DNA of 49,067 nucleotides from Bacteroidales bacterium (lineage in GTDB: Bacteria; Bacteroidota; Bacteroidia; Bacteroidales; UBA10428): NCBI GenBank assembly GCA_016935435.1, contig JAFGQZ010000044.1, forward strand, positions 1-49,067, in the 5' to 3' direction. The position numbers and the translations under genes were made by a program. Position 1 is the first letter of the stretch; each line of letters starts with the position of its first letter. Positions 43,980-49,067 of this stretch are shown one piece after another. A model generated the notes under the pieces. It did no database searches, was not told the DNA's origin, and was given only the letters and a program-made list of their open reading frames with translations.

Positions 43980-44260
43980 TGCCTTGTTTTATAGGCGTTT
44001 GTTTGCCTGTTAGGGCATTTAAGGTTGTCTTTGCTTTTTGCCTGCCACTGCATATAAAAATCAGCTCTGTAATAAAATAAAATTGTCTGTATATAATTTA
44101 CCCGTCAAAACTATTTTATGTTATTAACATGGGGTTTATATCTTTTTGCCTGCCATTGTAGGTTGAATTGAACTTATTGTTAATTTCGTGCGGTTTTCGT
44201 AAGTATTTCCAAAACCGGAAATTACAAAGCCTTTACTAATAACCCTAACTTTTTGCACTT

Positions 44261-45328
44261 ATGATTGAAGGAAATGCCATAATTTATTGTCAGGGGGCAT
44301 TTAATACCCCGGGAGGTAAAACAACCCACGGTCTGGTTAGGTTTACACGCAGGTACAAAGTGCTGTCGGTAATAGATGCTAACTATGCCGGACAAGATGC
44401 AGGAGTTGTTCTCGACGATAAGAAATCGGGTATTCCTGTTGTGGCATCGCTTGAAGATGCACTCGAAAATGCCCGGAAGCGCGGCGAACGTGCACAGTTC
44501 TTGGTTATTGGCATGTCGCCCGAAGGTGAAAGGCTTAGCAAAACCGCCCGCGAAGATATCAGGCACGCAATAAATAAAGGGCTGAACATCGACTCAGGCT
44601 TGCACGATTTTCTTTCGGAAGACCATGTATTGATGAACCAGGCTATTAACAACGACACAAAAATAAGGGATATACGAAAACCGCCTAAACGAAAAGACCT
44701 TCATTTTTTTACGGGCAAAATAGAAGAGGTAAAAAGCCTTAAGATTGCCATTCTGGGCACCGACTCATCGGTGGGAATACGCACCTCGGCATGGATTATT
44801 GTACAGGGGCTTGAGAAAGCCGGTATAAAAACCAACCTGATAGGTACCAGCCAGACTTCGTGGATGCAGGGTGCCCGTTACTCTATCCCGCTGTGTTCGA
44901 TTTTCAAAGATTTTATTGCAGGCGAAATAGAAAACATTGTTCACGAATGCTGGGTGAACGAACAACCCGAAGTAATGATTCTCGAAGGACAGGGCAGCCT
45001 TATGAACCCGGCAAAGCCCGAAGGGTACGAATTGCTTGCTGCCGGCCGTGCCGATTATGTTATCCTTCAACATGCACCCAAACGCAGCGAATACGACGGG
45101 TGCCCCGGACATAAAATACACCCGCTGGCCGACCAGGTGAAGGCAATCGAAGGTATTTTCGGCAAAAAGGTAATAGCCATAACCATTAACCACGAGGGCC
45201 TGACGAAAGATGAGGTGCCGGCAGTTTGCAACGCAATAAAAGCCGAAACAGGCATTCCGGCTTTCGATGTGTTGTTGTTCCAGTCCGACGATGTGGTACG
45301 AATAATTTCTGAACTGAGGGGCAAATAA
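44261..45328 (+). CDS. DUF1611 / DgcN-family P-loop protein
   Basis: A 355-aa cytoplasmic protein of the DUF1611 family, which includes DgcN, a D-glutamate N-acetyltransferase of D-amino-acid breakdown. The N-terminal Rossmann-like domain (about 1-140) has TPGGKTTHGLVR and VIDANYAGQDAGVVLD. The P-loop domain follows (about 160-355), with YRADYVILQHAP-type and LEGQGSLMNPA motifs (here GRADYVILQHAPKRSEYDG). The nucleotide loop reads G166-T-D-S-S-V-G172-I173-R174-T-S: the usual Lys after the last Gly is Ile, so nucleotide binding may differ. No epimerase or D-amino-acid gene is adjacent, so the substrate is open. Confidence 0.78.
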   Translation: MIEGNAIIYCQGAFNTPGGKTTHGLVRFTRRYKVLSVIDANYAGQDAGVVLDDKKSGIPVVASLEDALENARKRGERAQFLVIGMSPEGERLSKTAREDIRHAINKGLNIDSGLHDFLSEDHVLMNQAINNDTKIRDIRKPPKRKDLHFFTGKIEEVKSLKIAILGTDSSVGIRTSAWIIVQGLEKAGIKTNLIGTSQTSWMQGARYSIPLCSIFKDFIAGEIENIVHECWVNEQPEVMILEGQGSLMNPAKPEGYELLAAGRADYVILQHAPKRSEYDGCPGHKIHPLADQVKAIEGIFGKKVIAITINHEGLTKDEVPAVCNAIKAETGIPAFDVLLFQSDDVVRIISELRGK

Positions 45329-45459
45329 ACCATCCGATTGATATCTTAAACTTCTGCCGGCAAGGGCAGGATTAGAAAAAAAGATCAAAAATAAATTCTT
45401 CAGCAGAGCAAGTTTGCCTGAATGTTGGTGTCTAATGCGCAATAAATAAACATGATTAC

Positions 45460-47907
45460 ATGAGACCAATTTTCAGACTGATTTTTTTGCACCTTTTTAT
45501 GTGCTTTACAGGCATTGTTATTGCCCAACCCCCGCAGATGAACTTTCTCATAACCGGAAAAGTTATCGAATCGGAAACAGACAAACCTCTCGAATATGTT
45601 AATGTGGTAGTTTATAGCGCCCGCGATTCGGCAATGGTTACTGGTACAATTTCTAAAGCCGACGGTTCGTTTTCGATATCAGTTAACCGCCCAGGAAGGT
45701 TTTATCTTACGGCCGATTTTATTGGCTACGAGAAAACCATATTGCCAGAAATTCTACTCCGGCCGGGAACAGGGTCTTTCGATGCCGGAATTGTGAAAAT
45801 TAAGCAGGCCGTGGTTGGCATTGATGCGGTTGAGGTAGTTGCTAACAGGCCATACGTAAGCTACCATATCGACAAAAAAGTAGTTGAAGTTGCGCTGAAC
45901 CCGTCGGCACAGGGCGGAACTGCTGTTGATGCACTTGAAAATGTGCCTTCGGTTCAAACCGATATCGAAGGGAACGTTTCAATTAGGGGAAGTTCGAACT
46001 TTACTGTTCTTATCGATGGCCGCCAAAGCCCTATATCAGGAAGCGATGCCTTGAAACAGATCCCGGCAGCTTCTATCGATAAAATTGAAATTATTACCAA
46101 TCCTTCGGCAAAGTTCGACCCCGACGGCACCGCAGGTATTGTTAACATTATCAGCAAAAAAGGTAAACTTAACGGACACTCGGCAGTTATTAATGTTTCG
46201 GCAGGCAATGCCCCTATGTTCGGCGGCGATGCTACCTATACTTTCCGAAAGGACCGATATACCATTACTTCCTCGTTGGGTTTCCGCGATGGAAGAATGG
46301 AAATGAAAAATTTTGAAGAAAGTACCACCTTCTATAAGGCCGATTCTGTTGCCCGATTGACAAAATCGAATATTGGCAAAATGCAACACCGCAATTACCG
46401 GGCCAAGCTGGCTTTTGATTACCAGCTTACAAAGGCTAACACTTTTACAATTGGCGGCGAATATTCTGATTTTTTGTTCAACCGTAATTTTAGTTCCAGC
46501 ATTCAGCGTGTTACACCATTAAGCGAAACATTAAACACCTCGTCGGTAAGCGAAACAGGCTCGAACCCTTCGAGCTGGCAGGTTATAGTCGGCAACCGGC
46601 AAATTTTCAACAATAACCTGGAACATTATCTCACAATCGATTTTACAGCACAAAATTCTATCGACACCGATAAAGAATTTCTTGGCAGTTACCAGGCCGG
46701 TGCAAACCAGGGTACACCTTATCCGGTACTTACGGAAAAACGCTCGCAGGTAGATGAAACCGGCAATAGGTACAGGGTTGAAGCAAACTATTCAAACCCT
46801 TTGTCGGAGAAAGTTAAGTTCGAAGCCGGTTATACACTTCGTATCGATAACAGTAACCAGGAATATACCCGCTTCGATACCCTGGTTAACGGACGCTGGA
46901 CAGAAAACCCCGAGTTTGACGACAATGCAGATTTTTCGCGGCATATCCATGCCGGATGGGCCCTTGTTAAAGGCGAGATTTCAGGGTTCAGCTACAGTGC
47001 CGGCTTGCGTGGCGAAAGTACCGACCAGTCGATTAAAACCAAAAACGATACTTTTACCTATAACTATTTTGGCTGGTACCCCTCATTTGCACTATCGAAA
47101 GACATTGGTGGCGGGCACCAGGTGCAGGCCAATTACAGCAGGCGTATCAACCGTCCGCGCGACTGGCATTTGAGCGCTTTTCCCAGCTTAACCGATGGAT
47201 ATACGCTGTTTGAGCCAAACCCTGATTTGAAGCCCGAATATGCCTCGTCGTTTGAGGTTAACTACCAAAAATCGTGGGGGCAATCGTTTATATCGGCAGA
47301 GACTTTTTACCGTTTTACCGATGACAAAATCGAGCGCATAATGTACCCCATTAACGATTCGCTTACCCTCTATAAAATGCAAAATATACATGGCGACAAA
47401 AACCTTGGAGCAGAACTTATGGCAAACATTAAAATTGCCCCCTGGTTTATTTTTAACACATCGGCATCGTATTACTACAGCATTATTAGCGGCAATTACA
47501 ACGGAGAGGATGTTGAGCGGCGCGGAAACAACTGGCGCAGCACAGCAGTTTGCAATTTTACGCTGCCATCGAAAACCCGTATTCAGTTAACCTGCAATTA
47601 CAGGGGGCCTGAAAAAGAAATCGATGGCGACGAAAAAGAAGTTTACTGGATATCGGGAGCTGTAAGGCAGGAGTTTTTGAACCGGAAACTTTCTGCTTCT
47701 TTCCGTATCGACGATATTTTTTCGATGCGAAAAAACCGGCAGACCAATATTTCAGGTATCACCACAATTTATAGCGAGAGACAAAGAAAAAGCCCGATGA
47801 TGTTTGTTTCTCTTACCTACCTCATTAACCAAAACGGCGACAAGCGGCGCAATGGCCGTCCCGACGATAATGGTATGGGAGATGAACGTATGGATATGGA
47901 CTTTTAA
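45460..47907 (+). CDS. TonB-receptor-like outer-membrane beta-barrel protein
   Basis: An 815-aa protein of the OMP_b-brl_3/TonB-receptor-like family of Bacteroidota. The signal peptide is at 1-23 (ending VIAQ). The CarboxypepD_reg-like domain (about 28-110) includes ITGKVIESETDKPLEYVNVVVY. The plug (about 115-225) includes VDALENVPSVQTDIEGNVSIRGSSNFTVLIDGRQSP and KIEIITNPSAKFDPDGTAGIVNIISKK. A long barrel follows. The tail after the last strand is unusual: a charged Arg/Asp/Met-rich run, ending MDMDF. The ligand is unknown. The gene stands alone and ends at a strong bidirectional terminator. Confidence 0.9.
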   Translation: MRPIFRLIFLHLFMCFTGIVIAQPPQMNFLITGKVIESETDKPLEYVNVVVYSARDSAMVTGTISKADGSFSISVNRPGRFYLTADFIGYEKTILPEILLRPGTGSFDAGIVKIKQAVVGIDAVEVVANRPYVSYHIDKKVVEVALNPSAQGGTAVDALENVPSVQTDIEGNVSIRGSSNFTVLIDGRQSPISGSDALKQIPAASIDKIEIITNPSAKFDPDGTAGIVNIISKKGKLNGHSAVINVSAGNAPMFGGDATYTFRKDRYTITSSLGFRDGRMEMKNFEESTTFYKADSVARLTKSNIGKMQHRNYRAKLAFDYQLTKANTFTIGGEYSDFLFNRNFSSSIQRVTPLSETLNTSSVSETGSNPSSWQVIVGNRQIFNNNLEHYLTIDFTAQNSIDTDKEFLGSYQAGANQGTPYPVLTEKRSQVDETGNRYRVEANYSNPLSEKVKFEAGYTLRIDNSNQEYTRFDTLVNGRWTENPEFDDNADFSRHIHAGWALVKGEISGFSYSAGLRGESTDQSIKTKNDTFTYNYFGWYPSFALSKDIGGGHQVQANYSRRINRPRDWHLSAFPSLTDGYTLFEPNPDLKPEYASSFEVNYQKSWGQSFISAETFYRFTDDKIERIMYPINDSLTLYKMQNIHGDKNLGAELMANIKIAPWFIFNTSASYYYSIISGNYNGEDVERRGNNWRSTAVCNFTLPSKTRIQLTCNYRGPEKEIDGDEKEVYWISGAVRQEFLNRKLSASFRIDDIFSMRKNRQTNISGITTIYSERQRKSPMMFVSLTYLINQNGDKRRNGRPDDNGMGDERMDMDF

Positions 47908-47943
47908 AGATTGTTTGCCAATCAATAATAATATTGCCCAAAG

Positions 47944-47973
47944 CAAAAAGCAGGGTTTTTGCCCTGCTTTTTG
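47944..47973. terminator. Bidirectional Rho-independent terminator
   Basis: A perfect 12-bp stem, CAAAAAGCAGGG (47944-47955) with CCCTGCTTTTTG (47962-47973), has a 6-nt loop. T-runs on both strands serve the barrel gene (plus) and the GerW gene (minus). Confidence 0.88.
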
Positions 47974-47990
47974 TTTATAAATAACCGATA

Positions 47991-48374
47991 CTATTCCTTT
48001 TTAGCCTCTTTTTTATCTTTTTCGGCTTTAATGTCGATAATCTTTTCTACTAAATCCGGCACCTTTTCAAATAAATCGCCCAGGCCTTTTTTATTGGTAG
48101 CCGGAATAAAAGAAATTTCACCGTTTTTAGTTACCAGAAAACCTACAGGAGCCATTCCAACGCCTGCGCCGGCACCAGTGCCCGAATCGCAATTTTTGCC
48201 ATGATGGCCGCTTGTATTGCCACTGCCACCACCAAATCCTATTCCAACTTTTATTACCGGTTTACACGAGAATTCGCCGAACTTAAACTCTTCGCCAACA
48301 ATGGTGTCGGTTTTTGCAAAGCTTTTCAGGTGTTCCGATACTTTATCGAACAATAAATCAAAATTTGCTTCCAT
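47991..48374 (-). CDS. GerW/YtfJ-family protein
   Basis: A 127-aa cytoplasmic protein of the GerW (YtfJ) family. It shows the N-terminal helix FDKVSEHLKSFAKTDTIVGEEF, the Gly-rich centre VGIGFGGGSGN...GAGAGVGMAPVGFLV and the final LFEKVPDLVEKI. In Bacillus this protein is tied to spore germination, but homologues exist in many non-spore-formers, including Bacteroidota, where the role is unknown. It follows the DUF2953 gene by 12 bp, the same partner as in Firmicutes (ytfI-ytfJ). Confidence 0.9.
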   Translation of the reverse strand: MEANFDLLFDKVSEHLKSFAKTDTIVGEEFKFGEFSCKPVIKVGIGFGGGSGNTSGHHGKNCDSGTGAGAGVGMAPVGFLVTKNGEISFIPATNKKGLGDLFEKVPDLVEKIIDIKAEKDKKEAKKE

Positions 48375-48386
48375 TTTTCTTTGGTT

Positions 48387-48896
48387 TTATTTGTTAAACA
48401 ATTTGTGTTTTATAAGTACAGTTAAAAGTTTAATACCTCTTGTTTTAAGCCTCAGGTTAAGGCTGTTTGTATTTTCGAAATTTATATTAACACTTAGGTT
48501 CGGCCCACGGATGAGTTGTGCTGCCGGAATTAATTGCGCGTTTAACGGAAAGTTGCCGGTATCGATATTTGCATAACAATATTTTAGTTTTATGCTTTTA
48601 ATAAGATTAAATATGAGGCTTAAAGGTGCCTTAACTTTTTTTTTGTTTTCTTTAGGTTTCGACACATCTATTTTCTTTTCACGCTTAAAAGGTTCTATAA
48701 AAAAAGAGATAAAAAACACACGCAACTTTATTTTAAAAGGTTCTGGCGCACCAAGCAACAAATCTATGCGCAAATATCCCGGAAGGCTCATGTAATATTT
48801 CTTTTTGTTTGTATCAACAACTATATTAATTGGAACAAACAAAACCCCGAGAAGTAGAAATATTACTATTGATGTTAGAATTAGCAGGCTTATCAT
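48387..48896 (-). CDS. DUF2953 (YtfI-like) membrane-anchored protein
   Basis: A 169-aa protein with one N-terminal membrane helix (about 2-24). A basic region (REKKIDVSKPKENKKKVKAPLS) follows, then a soluble alpha/beta part (YCYANIDTGNFPLNAQLIPAAQLIRGPNLSVNINFEN). It matches the DUF2953/YtfI family and directly precedes the GerW-family gene. The two probably form a membrane-associated pair. The function is not established. Confidence 0.75.
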   Translation of the reverse strand: MISLLILTSIVIFLLLGVLFVPINIVVDTNKKKYYMSLPGYLRIDLLLGAPEPFKIKLRVFFISFFIEPFKREKKIDVSKPKENKKKVKAPLSLIFNLIKSIKLKYCYANIDTGNFPLNAQLIPAAQLIRGPNLSVNINFENTNSLNLRLKTRGIKLLTVLIKHKLFNK

Positions 48897-49002
48897 TTAT
48901 TTCAGAATTTAAAACGAAGATATGTTTCCTGTACTTGCAATTAAACAGAACTTAGGCCAGTGGACTGAACAAGGGGGGCGAAAAGAATATCTTTAACGGT
49001 AA

Positions 49003-49067
49003 TTAATATAGTGCGATGTGGGGCCGGCTTTTACCGGTAAGTTCAATAATGGCAAAATGTCCGTTTC
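49003..49067 (-). CDS. Possible 3' end of a further minus-strand gene (partial)
   Basis: The minus strand is open from the window edge to TAA (49003-49005) and reads NGHFAIIELTGKSRPHIALY, which looks like a real protein end. A second minus-strand frame is also open at the edge and ends in INYR, so the choice is uncertain. No family can be named from 20 residues. If real, the gene lies about 106 bp upstream of the DUF2953 gene. Confidence 0.35.
   Translation of the reverse strand, partial: NGHFAIIELTGKSRPHIALY

Noticed and set aside
43980-44260. Inverted repeat AATGCC/GGCATT as a terminator or small RNA
   Set aside because: Arms are only 6 bp, the tail is not T-rich, and no promoter or conserved structure could be argued.

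Overview
The window comes from a Bacteroidota chromosome, most likely class Bacteroidia (Bacteroidales/Marinilabiliales-like). The evidence is a SusC/SusD pair, type IX secretion C-terminal sorting domains, DUF4249 and DUF5916 proteins, many TonB-type barrels, few Shine-Dalgarno sites and a complete Rnf operon. The species cannot be named from the sequence alone. No rRNA, tRNA, CRISPR array, transposase or integrase was seen.

Layout. 1-372 is the end of a secreted lectin/sorting-domain protein, followed by purA (minus). 2441-11056 (minus) is a polysaccharide utilisation locus: SusC, SusD, a GH18-like lipoprotein that has lost its catalytic residues, an intact GH18 chitinase-type lipoprotein, and a GH16-like enzyme with a type IX sorting tail. 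A divergent membrane regulator (beta-propeller, Y_Y_Y, LuxR-type HTH) faces it across an intergenic region with three similar short repeats. A TSUP permease then converges on the operon rseC-rnfBCDGEA (minus), which couples ferredoxin/NAD redox to ion pumping.

21483-33168 is mostly household and envelope material: DUF3108, an orphan SiaC-type protein, a coiled-coil lipoprotein, cytidine deaminase, a GAF membrane protein, a TPR membrane protein, recG and a DUF5916 barrel.

33336-36518 is the most unusual stretch. AT-rich accessory genes (a class II Fic enzyme, an orphan lipoprotein, an XRE/DUF2975 pair), all on the minus strand, are separated by three divergent copies of one 85-160 bp repeat. 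Two copies begin 4-8 nt after the stop codon of the gene before them. The layout resembles an integron-type cassette array without a visible integrase. The fic promoter has six TGTCAA half-sites spaced at about 10-bp multiples.

36643-40872 is an outer-membrane operon (unknown barrel, TonB receptor, DUF4249 lipoprotein). It is followed by an AGE-family sugar epimerase, a Ca/Na antiporter, an unknown cytoplasmic protein, a DUF1611/DgcN-like protein with an altered P-loop, a large TonB-type barrel, and a GerW/DUF2953 pair. The window probably ends inside another minus-strand gene.
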